Below, piece after piece: positions 7,079 to 14,089 of a DNA stretch of 28,785 bases (the stretch's first letter is position 1; the number at the start of each line of letters is the position of its first letter). Origin of the DNA: Bacillota bacterium (GTDB taxonomy: Bacteria > Bacillota > Clostridia > Christensenellales > Aristaeellaceae). Location: the NCBI GenBank assembly GCA_023411395.1, contig JAEYOV010000037.1:1-28785 (forward strand). Direction: 5' to 3'. The notes beneath the pieces are model-generated. The model was not told the DNA's origin, made no database searches, and saw only the letters and a list, made by a program, of their open reading frames with translations. The translations under genes and the position numbers were made by a program.

Positions 7079-8741
7079 TGAATTCCGCTCCTTCCTTCAA
7101 GACGGCGCCTTGATCCGCCGACGATACCATGGCCGCGTAGCGCTTTAAGTAGCCCGACAGCGGAGCGCGCTTCGGAGCTTCAAAGGAAGCCCGCCGGGAA
7201 GCGATCTCCGCTTCGGGCAGACTAAGGTGCAAATGCTTGCCAGGGATATCGATCTCGATCAGGTCTCCTTCTTGAACAAGGGCGATGAGCCCGCCCGCGG
7301 CGGCCTCAGGGGAAATATGGCCGATGGCCGCGCCCCGGGTCGCGCCGGAGAACCGGCCGTCGGTGATGAGGGCCACGGATTTATCCAGCCCCATGCCCGC
7401 GATGGCGGAGGTGGGCGAAAGCATTTCCCGCATGCCGGGGCCGCCGGCGGGGCCTTCGTAGCGGATGACCACCACGTCATTTTCCTTGATTTTGCCTTCA
7501 TAGATGGCGGCAACGGCGGCTTCCTCCCCGTCAAACACCCGGGCGGGGCCGGTGTGGCGCAGCATTTCAGGGGCCACGGCGCTTTGCTTGACCACCGCGC
7601 CGCCGGAGCAAAGGTTGCCAAAGAGAACGGCCAGCCCGCCGGCCGGGGCATAGGGGCTTTCCCAGGGCCGGATCACCTGGGCGTCCAGAACCTTCACGTT
7701 TTTCAGGTTTTCCGCCACGGTTTTGCCGGTTACAGTCATACAATTGCCATTTAATAGCCCCATTTGCCGCAGTTCGCCCATCACCGCCGGGATGCCCCCG
7801 GCATGATGCAGATCCTGCACATGGTGCTTGCCCGCCGGGGCCAGCTTGCACAGGTTGGGCGTCTTCTGGCTGGCCTCGTTGATTTTGGCAAGCGGGAAGG
7901 GCGCGCCGGCTTCCCTGGCGATGGCGGTCAAATGCAGCGCGGTGTTGGTGGAGCAGCCCAGGGCCATATCCACCACCAGCGCGTTTTCAATGGACTTTTC
8001 GTTCAGGATATCCCTTGCACAGATGTTATTTTCCAGAAGCTCCATGATTTTGACGCCCGCTTCCTTGGCCAGGCGCGTCCTGTCGGCATACACCGCAGGG
8101 ATGGTGCCGTTGCCCGGCAAGGCCAGGCCGATGGCTTCCGTCAGGCAGTTCATGGAGTTGGCGGTAAACATGCCCGAGCAGGAGCCGCAGCCGGGGCAGA
8201 CCTCGTTCTCCACGCAGGCAAGCTCCTCTTCCCCGATGTGCCCGGCCATGAAGGAGCCCACCGCCTCAAAGGCGCTGTTCAAGTCCTTGCCGGCGATGGA
8301 AAGCATGGGCCCGCCGGACACGAAAATGCTGGGCAGGTTGAGCCTGGCCGCGGCCATGAGCATGCCCGGCACCACCTTGTCGCAATTGGGTATGAAAACC
8401 AGCGCGTCAAAGGCGTGGGCGCGGGCCATGCACTCAATGGTGTCGGCAATCAGCTCGCGGGTGCACAGGGAATAGCGCATCCCCTCATGGCCCATGGCGA
8501 TCCCGTCGCACACGGCAATGGTGTTGAACTCCAGGGGCGTACCGCCCGCCATCAGCACCCCGTCCTTGACAGCCCGGGCGATCTGCTGAAGATGGATGTG
8601 GCCGGGCACCACTTCACTGAAGGAGTTGACGATACCGACAAAGGGCTTTTTTATCTGCCCGTCGGTGAGGCCGCATGCCTTCAGCAAGGAGCGGTGTGGC
8701 GTTCGCTCCGGCCCGACCTTTACGGCGTCGGAACGGCTCAC
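7056..8741 (-). CDS. ilvD: Dihydroxyacid dehydratase
   Basis: Dehydrates 2,3-dihydroxyisovalerate and 2,3-dihydroxy-3-methylvalerate to the 2-oxoacid precursors of valine/leucine and isoleucine. The protein has 561 residues. Iron-sulfur motifs are FIPNCDKVVPGM (C120) and CPGCGSCSGMFTANSMNCL (182-200). The segment NSFSEVVPGHIHL has Gly where [2Fe-2S] members have Cys, which matches the oxygen-labile [4Fe-4S] E. coli type and suits an anaerobe. I chose the GTG at 8741: AAGGAGG lies 7 nt upstream inside ilvC, and GTGA overlaps the ilvC stop. A TTG at 8768 in frame is less likely. Confidence 0.95.
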   Translation of the reverse strand: MSRSDAVKVGPERTPHRSLLKACGLTDGQIKKPFVGIVNSFSEVVPGHIHLQQIARAVKDGVLMAGGTPLEFNTIAVCDGIAMGHEGMRYSLCTRELIADTIECMARAHAFDALVFIPNCDKVVPGMLMAAARLNLPSIFVSGGPMLSIAGKDLNSAFEAVGSFMAGHIGEEELACVENEVCPGCGSCSGMFTANSMNCLTEAIGLALPGNGTIPAVYADRTRLAKEAGVKIMELLENNICARDILNEKSIENALVVDMALGCSTNTALHLTAIAREAGAPFPLAKINEASQKTPNLCKLAPAGKHHVQDLHHAGGIPAVMGELRQMGLLNGNCMTVTGKTVAENLKNVKVLDAQVIRPWESPYAPAGGLAVLFGNLCSGGAVVKQSAVAPEMLRHTGPARVFDGEEAAVAAIYEGKIKENDVVVIRYEGPAGGPGMREMLSPTSAIAGMGLDKSVALITDGRFSGATRGAAIGHISPEAAAGGLIALVQEGDLIEIDIPGKHLHLSLPEAEIASRRASFEAPKRAPLSGYLKRYAAMVSSADQGAVLKEGAEFNEAGEGI

Positions 8742-9745
8742 TTCGATTCCTCCTTGGGCTTTTGCCAACTCATTTTGGCGCGCAGCTCAGCGCCGGTCTT
8801 CTCCAAAAGGCTGTTCTGGGCGGCATAGCGCATGGCGTTGAAGGAGGGGCGGTTCGCCTGGTTCTCCAGAATCCAGTTGCGGGCGAACACGCCATTTTGG
8901 ATTTCGGAAAGCACCTTCTTCATTTCCTTGCGCGTTTCCTCGGTAATGATGCGGGGGCCGGTGGTATAGTCGCCGTACTCCGCCGTATCGGAAATGGAGT
9001 AGCGCATGAAGTTCATGCCGCCGGCCACCACCAGGTCAATGATGAGCTTCATCTCATGCACGCACTCGAAGTATGCGCTTTCCGGCTGATAGCCTGCTTC
9101 CACCAGCGTGTCGAACCCGGCCTTCATCAAAGCCGTGACGCCTCCGCAAAGCACCGCCTGCTCGCCGAACAGGTCCGTCTCCGTTTCCTCGCGGAAGGTG
9201 GTTTCCAGTATGCCGGCCCTGGCGCCGCCGATGCCCGCGGCATAGGCCAAAGCCGTTCCCTTGGCGTTGCCGTTGGGGTCCTGGTACACGGCGATCAGGC
9301 AGGGCACGCCCTTGCCCTCCTGAAACTGGCTGCGCACGGTATGGCCGGGGCCCTTGGGGGCGATCATGATGACGGCCACATCCTTGGGGACAACAATCTG
9401 CCCAAAGTGGATGTTGAAGCCGTGGGCGAAGGCCAGCGTCTTGCCGGGCGCAAGCGCGGGAGCGATGTCGTTTTTGTACAGCGCGGCCTGCTTTTCATCG
9501 TTCACCAGGATCATGATCACATCCGCCGCCGCCACGGCATCCTTTGTGAGCATCACGGGAAGGCCGGCCTCTTTGGCCGCCTTGGCGGACTTGGAGCCTT
9601 CGTACAGGCCCACCACTACGTTAAAGCCGCTCTCATGAAGGTTCAGCGCGTGGGCGTGGCCCTGGCTGCCGTAACCGATGACGGCAATCTTCTTTCCCTT
9701 GAGGAAACCTGCGTCGCAATCCTGCTGATAGTACATCCTGGCCAT
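8738..9745 (-). CDS. ilvC: Ketol-acid reductoisomerase (class I)
   Basis: Converts 2-acetolactate and 2-aceto-2-hydroxybutyrate to the dihydroxyacids by Mg-dependent isomerisation and reduction. The 335 residues fit the short class I form. The Rossmann motif is GYGSQGHAHALNL (24-36). The cofactor-specificity loop reads VGLYEGSKS (45-53) with an acidic Glu49. The catalytic set shows His108 (FAHGFNIHFG), APKGPGHTVR, and Asp191/Glu195 (ETDLFGEQAVLCGG), plus FECVHEMKLIIDL. The ATG at 9745 has AAAGGAG at good spacing and starts 6 nt after ilvN ends. Its stop is overlapped by the ilvD GTG. Confidence 0.97.
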   Translation of the reverse strand: MARMYYQQDCDAGFLKGKKIAVIGYGSQGHAHALNLHESGFNVVVGLYEGSKSAKAAKEAGLPVMLTKDAVAAADVIMILVNDEKQAALYKNDIAPALAPGKTLAFAHGFNIHFGQIVVPKDVAVIMIAPKGPGHTVRSQFQEGKGVPCLIAVYQDPNGNAKGTALAYAAGIGGARAGILETTFREETETDLFGEQAVLCGGVTALMKAGFDTLVEAGYQPESAYFECVHEMKLIIDLVVAGGMNFMRYSISDTAEYGDYTTGPRIITEETRKEMKKVLSEIQNGVFARNWILENQANRPSFNAMRYAAQNSLLEKTGAELRAKMSWQKPKEESK

Positions 9746-9751
9746 AATAAG

Positions 9752-10264
9752 TCACTCCTTTTCGTTTTGTGTCAGCACATAGCCGTTCCTGCCAATGGCG
9801 GTAACGCCTGTGCGGCATAGCTCAATAATTCCGAAGGGTTCCAGAAAGGTAATGAAAGCGTCCAGCTTGGCTTTTTCCCCTGTCAGCTCCATGGTCATGG
9901 TGTCGGGGGCCAGATCGATCACCTTGGCACGAAAAACCGTCACCGCGTCCAGCGCCTGGCCCCTGGTATCCGGCGCGGCCCGGACCTTGACCAGAAGCAA
10001 TTCCCGGATCACAGTTTGATGAAGGTCCATCAGCTCCACCACCTTCACGTCGTGAAGCTTCTCCAATTGGCGCACGATCTGTTCCCGTACGTACCCGTCT
10101 CCCGTGGCCGAAATGGTGACGCGGGAGATGCGAAAGTCCTGCGTCTCCCCGACGGAGAGGCTGTCGATGTTGAAGCCCCTGCGGGCGAACAGGCCGGAAA
10201 TGCGGGTCAGGACGCCGGATTCATTGCTTACCAGCATGGACAGGATGAATTTCCCGGATTCCAT
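9752..10264 (-). CDS. ilvN: Acetolactate synthase small (regulatory) subunit
   Basis: Regulatory subunit that activates the IlvB catalytic subunit and usually confers valine feedback inhibition. It has 170 residues, with an N-terminal ACT domain (about 5-78) showing VSNESGVLTRISGLFARRGFN and SLSVG, and a C-terminal ALS_ss domain with TRGQALDAVTVFRAKVIDL and LEPFGIIELCRTG. The start ATG lies 4 nt after the ilvB stop, with AAGGGGG overlapping that stop. The symbols ilvN and ilvH are both used for this family. Confidence 0.95.
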   Translation of the reverse strand: MESGKFILSMLVSNESGVLTRISGLFARRGFNIDSLSVGETQDFRISRVTISATGDGYVREQIVRQLEKLHDVKVVELMDLHQTVIRELLLVKVRAAPDTRGQALDAVTVFRAKVIDLAPDTMTMELTGEKAKLDAFITFLEPFGIIELCRTGVTAIGRNGYVLTQNEKE

Positions 10265-10268
10265 GGCT

Positions 10269-11936
10269 TTACCCCCTTACAATCATGTCCCGGATGGAAC
10301 CGTTGGGCGGGATCATGGGCAGCACCTTTTCATCCCTGTGGATGCGCACATCAATGACCACAGGCCCCGAAAGCTGGAAAGCTTTGTCCAGCACGGCATC
10401 GATTTTGTCCATGGATTCCAGGCGCAGCCCCTTGGCCCCGAACGCCTGGGCCAGCAAACAAAAGTCGGTGGCGCGGTTGAGCGTTGTGTTGGAATAGCGC
10501 CGGCCAAAGAACATGGTCTGCCACTGGCGTACCATGCCCAGCACGCTGTTGTTGAGCACCACCACAATAATGGGCAGGCGGTTCGTGACAGCCGTGGCCA
10601 ATTCGTTCATATTCATGTGGAAGCTGCCGTCGCTGGTGATCATCAGCGTCTTTTTAAGCCCTGTGCCGATGCAGGCGCCAATGGCCGCGCCCATGCCAAA
10701 GCCCATGGTGCCAAGCCCGCCGGAAGTGATAAAGGTACGGGGCTTGTGAAAGCTGTAATACTGGGCTGTCCACATCTGATGCTGGCCCACGTCGGTGGAA
10801 ACGGGGCCGTCCGCCGCCATGCGCCTGTTCAGCGCCTTCAGCACCATCTGCGGGTTCAGCCGGCTTTCATTCATGGTAAGATGGTTATCCGGCGCGCTGT
10901 TCAGCTTTTCCACTTCCATAAGCCAGGCGGGATCCTTCTTTTGGAGGCCACTTGCGTTCAGGGCAATCAGCGCCTCTTTTACGTCGGCCACCATGGCTAC
11001 ATAGGCGGGAATGTTCTTGCCGATCTCCGCCGGGTCGATGTCAATGTGCAGCACCTTGCGGTTCTTGGAAAACTCCGTCTTGTTGCCCGTGGCCCTGTCG
11101 GAAAAGCGGGAGCCCACGGCGATAATCAAGTCGGATTTATCCATCACCTGGGTGGCGGCGTACCTGCCGTGCATGCCCGTCATGCCCAGGAACAGGGGAT
11201 GGCCGTGGTCCACGGCGGAAAGGCCCATCATGCTGGCGCCGATGGGCGCGCCGATGGTCTCCGCAAGCTTTACAAGCTCCTCCCCCGCCCCGGCCAATAC
11301 CACGCCGCCGCCGGCATACAAAAAGGGCCTTTGGGAGGAAGCAATCAGTTCCACAGCCTGCGAAAGTACGCGGCTGTCAGGCTTCACGGCCTGAACTTCC
11401 TCTTTTTGGGCCCCGGGGGTATATTCACATTCGGCCAATTGCACGTCCTTGGGGATATCCACCAGCACAGGGCCGGGCCTGCCGGAGGCGGCAATCCGGA
11501 AGGCTTCCCGCAGCGTATCCGCCAAACGCGTTACGTCTTTCACCATGAAGTTGTGCTTGGTGATGGGCATGGTGATGCCCTTGATGTCCACCTCCTGGAA
11601 GCTGTCCCTGCCGATGAAGGAACAGGGCACGTTTCCAGTGATGGCGACCATGGGAACGGAATCCAGGTGCGCGGTGGCGATGCCTGTAACCAGGTTCGTG
11701 GCGCCTGGGCCGGAGGTGGCGATCACAACGCCGGTCTTGCCCGTAGCCCTGGCATATCCGTCCGCGGCATGGGCCGCGCCCTGCTCATGGCAGGTGATGA
11801 TATGGCGGAGCCAGCCTGATGCCTTGTATAACTCGTCATAAATATTCAATACAAAGCCGCCCGGATAGCCGAAAACGGTGTCCACCTGAAGCTCCCTGAA
11901 AACCTCCATCAGGATCTGCGCGCCGTTTCGCTTCAT
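10269..11936 (-). CDS. ilvB: Acetolactate synthase large (catalytic) subunit
   Basis: Thiamine-diphosphate enzyme that joins two pyruvates to 2-acetolactate, or pyruvate with 2-oxobutyrate to 2-aceto-2-hydroxybutyrate. It has 555 residues. FGYPGGFVLNIYDEL is followed by catalytic Glu51 in HEQGAAHAADGYAR and TSGPGATNLVTGIA. The ThDP-binding motif at 434-463 begins SDGSFHMNMNELATA and ends VVLNN; Ser replaces the usual first Gly of GDGS. It is the first enzyme gene of the operon. AAGGAGG (11944-11950) sits only 2 nt past the T-tract of the attenuator terminator, so transcription into the gene depends on read-through of 11953-11991. Confidence 0.97.
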   Translation of the reverse strand: MKRNGAQILMEVFRELQVDTVFGYPGGFVLNIYDELYKASGWLRHIITCHEQGAAHAADGYARATGKTGVVIATSGPGATNLVTGIATAHLDSVPMVAITGNVPCSFIGRDSFQEVDIKGITMPITKHNFMVKDVTRLADTLREAFRIAASGRPGPVLVDIPKDVQLAECEYTPGAQKEEVQAVKPDSRVLSQAVELIASSQRPFLYAGGGVVLAGAGEELVKLAETIGAPIGASMMGLSAVDHGHPLFLGMTGMHGRYAATQVMDKSDLIIAVGSRFSDRATGNKTEFSKNRKVLHIDIDPAEIGKNIPAYVAMVADVKEALIALNASGLQKKDPAWLMEVEKLNSAPDNHLTMNESRLNPQMVLKALNRRMAADGPVSTDVGQHQMWTAQYYSFHKPRTFITSGGLGTMGFGMGAAIGACIGTGLKKTLMITSDGSFHMNMNELATAVTNRLPIIVVVLNNSVLGMVRQWQTMFFGRRYSNTTLNRATDFCLLAQAFGAKGLRLESMDKIDAVLDKAFQLSGPVVIDVRIHRDEKVLPMIPPNGSIRDMIVRG

Positions 11937-11952
11937 TGCTGCCCCTCCTTAT

Positions 11953-11991
11953 AAAAAATCCCCCTGATCCGTGTACACACGGTTCAGGGGG
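11953..11991 (-). terminator. Attenuator terminator upstream of ilvB
   Basis: On the minus strand CCCCCTGA pairs with TCAGGGGG (11960-11991). The stem continues after an A/A mismatch into CCGTG/CACGG around a TGTA loop, then ATTTTTT follows. The hairpin sits between the leader ORF stop (12013) and the ilvB RBS, 17 nt before the ilvB ATG. A strong terminator in front of the first structural gene, behind a branched-chain-rich leader ORF, is the hallmark of attenuation. Confidence 0.92.
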
Positions 11992-11994
11992 TGT

Positions 11995-12115
11995 AAGCAT
12001 ATCTTGGTGCGTTTATGCTTCTACCGTTCTCCCGTCCCTTAGCATACACAAAAGCCCGTTGGCGGCCAGTACGTTAATTCGTACAAGGACGACAACGAGA
12101 AGAAGGATGCTAAGG
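11995..12115 (-). promoter_or_regulatory. Alternative RNA pairings of the ilv leader
   Basis: Four leader segments share complementary words. Segment 1, CCTTAGCAT (12107-12115, before the Ile/Leu/Val run), pairs perfectly with segment 2, ATGCTAAGG (12037-12045). Segment 2 (TATGCT, 12041-12046) can instead pair with segment 3 (AGCATA, 12014-12019). Segment 3 extended (AAGCATA, 12014-12020, at the stop codon) pairs with TATGCTT (11995-12001) just before the terminator. The 1:2, 2:3 and 3:4 pairings exclude one another, as in classical attenuators. How they feed into the terminator stem is inference. Confidence 0.6.
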
Positions 12116-12135
12116 CCCAGGGACAAGTAGTTCAT
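12013..12135 (-). CDS. Branched-chain amino acid leader peptide (ilv attenuator)
   Basis: A 40-residue ORF between the operon promoter and the attenuator terminator. It has an ATG at 12135 and AAGGAGG at 12141-12147 with 5-nt spacing, as strong as any RBS in the window. Residues 10-18 read ILLLVVVLV, nine consecutive codons for the three end products of the operon. In total the peptide has 11 Leu, 6 Val and 2 Ile. The rest (RINVLAANG onwards) resembles no enzyme. By analogy with ilvL, ilvB and leuL leaders of other phyla, ribosome stalling at the run when charged Leu/Val/Ile tRNA is scarce would change leader RNA folding and prevent termination at 11953-11991. A membrane micropeptide is the alternative reading of the hydrophobic core, but the terminator and operon context favour attenuation. 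Confidence 0.87.
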   Translation of the reverse strand: MNYLSLGLSILLLVVVLVRINVLAANGLLCMLRDGRTVEA

Positions 12136-12164
12136 AAGCTCCTCCTTGCGGAAAAGTTTTTATA

Positions 12165-12194
12165 ACGGTATCACAGGACGGAATGCTTTGTCAA
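12165..12194 (-). promoter_or_regulatory. Promoter of the ilv-leu operon
   Basis: On the minus strand a consensus -35, TTGACA (12189-12194), is followed after 18 bp by TACCGT (12165-12170, 3 of 6 matches). GATACC one to two bases nearer is an alternative -10. Start would be near 12158, leaving about 22 nt before the leader ATG. The -35 is convincing and the -10 weak. Confidence 0.6.
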
Positions 12195-12219
12195 GCTAAG
12201 GATTGTTTTTTCCTTGTAC

Positions 12220-13074
12220 TTATCCTTGCATAATCTCGCTTTTTTTCGGGCTGTTCCGCCCTTCCAAATCCGGCGGCCTGCGCTCCATCGCCGCCAGGGC
12301 GATTTCAATATCCTCCAAAACTTCTTCCCTGGTGTGGCAGCCTACCGTCACCATGTCACAGGGGCGCAGCGTGGCATAGGAGAACGTCAGCCCCACAAAG
12401 GGCGATACACGCCCCGCCGCCATGGCTTTAATAGTCATCACCGGCTTTTTCGCATGCCAGATCACCTTATGAATGTACTCTATTTCCACCTGCATCAAAA
12501 AGCCCACGCAGTTGTAAATCTGGACATATGTTTCCACGTCGTATTCATTCAGGTCGGAATACACGATCAATTCCGGCATGTGGGCGGACAGGCCGGGGAT
12601 CATGCCTTCCTCCCTGACCATGGAAAGGTAATCCGGCAGCCTGTCCATGGTGCGCCTGTTCTTGTTCACCAACTGCTCGGCGCAAACGTGATGGGGCATG
12701 CAGAAGGTGGCCCCAAGCTTTTTGGAGGCTTTGATCGTTTGCCTGGCTTCCGCCCTGGCCTTGGGGCTGTCGTCCACGTTCAAAATGGGCGTATCGATGA
12801 TGATAAGCTTCTTCCCCGTTCTTTCCTGGGCCAGGCGGATGCCGTCCAAAAAGGCATCGTTTCCGGCAAGGGGGCACATCATGGCGTCGATGCCGTATTC
12901 CAAATAAGTTTCCAGTAGGGCAGCGACGGCTTCCTTTTTTTCAAATCGGATTTTAATCTGTGTATCGGCAGCTGCGCTCGTATGGCTGTAGCCCAATATC
13001 CAGTTGGTGCCGATGAGCATGCGCGGCAGGGAGACGCCCCCCACCATGGTACGGGGAAACGGGTGTAAAGGCAA
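12220..13074 (-). CDS. TIM-barrel protein of unknown function (aldo/keto reductase-like)
   Basis: A 284-residue soluble protein. No family is recognised with certainty. It opens with MVGGVSLPRMLIGTNWILGYSHTS and shows a barrel-like alternation: AMMCPLAGNDAFLDGI, KKLIIIDTP, LGATFCMPHHVCAEQL, GMIPGLSAHMP, KPVMTIKAMAAGRVSP. The C-terminal part, PCDMVTVGCHTREEVLEDI, recalls the end of aldo/keto reductases, but the Asp-Tyr-Lys-His tetrad is not evident. The start is a TTG with AAAGGA about 10 nt upstream; an internal ATG at residue 10 is the alternative. An ATG at 13079 is in another frame. It is separated from the ilv promoter by only about 25 nt and has no clear terminator, so read-through into the ilv leader is possible. 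Confidence 0.7.
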   Translation of the reverse strand: MPLHPFPRTMVGGVSLPRMLIGTNWILGYSHTSAAADTQIKIRFEKKEAVAALLETYLEYGIDAMMCPLAGNDAFLDGIRLAQERTGKKLIIIDTPILNVDDSPKARAEARQTIKASKKLGATFCMPHHVCAEQLVNKNRRTMDRLPDYLSMVREEGMIPGLSAHMPELIVYSDLNEYDVETYVQIYNCVGFLMQVEIEYIHKVIWHAKKPVMTIKAMAAGRVSPFVGLTFSYATLRPCDMVTVGCHTREEVLEDIEIALAAMERRPPDLEGRNSPKKSEIMQG

Positions 13075-13189
13075 TTCATTCTCGTCCTTTCAATCAATCA
13101 ACTGCCTATATCTTTTCCAAGCCGGAAACCTGTTTTCCTTCCCGGATGGGGTAAAATATTTGCGTGGCGGCAAAAAGGCCGGAAGCGGC

Positions 13190-13218
13190 TTTCCAATTTC
13201 ATCCGCCTTTGCTATACT
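13190..13218 (+). promoter_or_regulatory. Promoter of the SpoU-type methyltransferase gene
   Basis: -35 TTTCCA (13190-13195), 17-bp spacer, -10 TATACT (13213-13218), preceded by TGC, giving an extended -10. The leader to the TTG start is about 97 nt and contains a small CCCCG/CGGGG hairpin. Confidence 0.55.
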
Positions 13219-13321
13219 AAAGGCATGCGGGCAGTACCCCGGCGCAAGCGGGGCCAAACGGTGCCAAAGGCCTTGGCGGATGTCGCCCTGAAAAGAACAC
13301 GATAGGAAGCAGGAAAGCGGA

Positions 13322-14089
13322 TTGCAGACCATTACCAGCATGCAAAATCCCAAGGTGGCTTTCTGGCGCAGCCTGAAAACCAGGGCCGGCCGGCTTGCGG
13401 CAGGCCTGTATGTGGTGGAAGGGGTCAAAATGGTAGGCGAGGCCCTTTCCTTGGGCCTTGCCCAAACACTGCTCATCGGTATGGACAGGCTGCCGGATCA
13501 TCCATCCCTTGCGGATACCGCGTCCTGCGATGTGTACGCCGTATCGCCCCACATTCTTTCATCGGTGTGCGACACCAAAACGCCGCAAGGCGTGGCCGCG
13601 CTGGTTTCTTACCCAAGCCCGCCGGAGCTTCACGGTCTGGGCGCGCTGATCGTGGCACTGGACGGCGTGCAGGATCCGGGCAATGTTGGCACTATCCTGC
13701 GCACAGCGGACGCCGCCGGTTTTTCCGGTGTGCTTTTATCGGAGGAATGCGCCGACCTCTATTCCCCCAAGTGCCTTCGTGCCACCATGGGCAGCATATT
13801 CAGGCTGAAGGCTTTGGTCACGCCTTCCCTTTTGAATGCGCTGTCGGAATTGAAGGATGCCGGATACAGCCTTCTGTCCGGGGAGCTGAACGGTACGCCC
13901 TTTTATGAACGGACAGATGTTCGCAGCCTTATATGCCTTGTGATCGGCAGCGAGGGGAACGGCGTATCTCAAGCGGTCAGCGCCCTTTGTACCCACCATT
14001 TGACGCTGCCCATGCGGGGCGGCGCGGAATCATTGAACGCCGCGGTGGCGGCAGGGATCATGATGTACGATCTGGTGAACAGAAGCTAA
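13322..14089 (+). CDS. SpoU/TrmH-family RNA 2'-O-methyltransferase
   Basis: SAM-dependent methylation of a ribose 2'-OH in rRNA or tRNA by a SPOUT knotted-fold enzyme. The 255 residues hold an N-terminal substrate-binding domain (ITSMQNPKVAFWRSL, VVEGVKMVGEAL) and the three SpoU motifs: LDGVQDPGNVGTILRTADAAG (about 113-133), VIGSEGNGVS (about 203-213) and LPMRGGAESLNAAVAAGI (about 226-243). The TTG at 13322 is preferred over the ATG at 13340 because relatives begin with the same I-T-S-x-x-N-P segment and AGGAAAG lies upstream. The exact RNA target cannot be told from sequence. Its stop overlaps the stop of the convergent GH51 gene by 4 nt. Confidence 0.9.
   Translation: MQTITSMQNPKVAFWRSLKTRAGRLAAGLYVVEGVKMVGEALSLGLAQTLLIGMDRLPDHPSLADTASCDVYAVSPHILSSVCDTKTPQGVAALVSYPSPPELHGLGALIVALDGVQDPGNVGTILRTADAAGFSGVLLSEECADLYSPKCLRATMGSIFRLKALVTPSLLNALSELKDAGYSLLSGELNGTPFYERTDVRSLICLVIGSEGNGVSQAVSALCTHHLTLPMRGGAESLNAAVAAGIMMYDLVNRS

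Noticed and set aside
5537..7081. Long open frame on the plus strand opposite leuA (similar ones opposite ilvB at 10104-11819 and opposite the binding protein at 18245-19801)
   Set aside because: These are antisense frames kept open by high GC and codon bias. The products are His/Gly/Val-rich without any family motif, and the minus-strand genes are certain.
11936..12130. Plus-strand open frame over the ilv leader
   Set aside because: It lies antisense across the attenuator, has no RBS and no recognisable product; the minus-strand leader ORF has a strong RBS and the expected composition.
11937..12194. T-box riboswitch upstream of ilvB
   Set aside because: The conserved T-box bulge sequence (TGGNACCGCG type) and the specifier stem are not visible; the ggggtacc at 5551-5558 is part of an unrelated hairpin.
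13075..13189. Promoter for the TIM-barrel gene (GATATAGG near 13105-13115 on minus)
   Set aside because: A -10-like word exists but no acceptable -35 at 16-18 bp.
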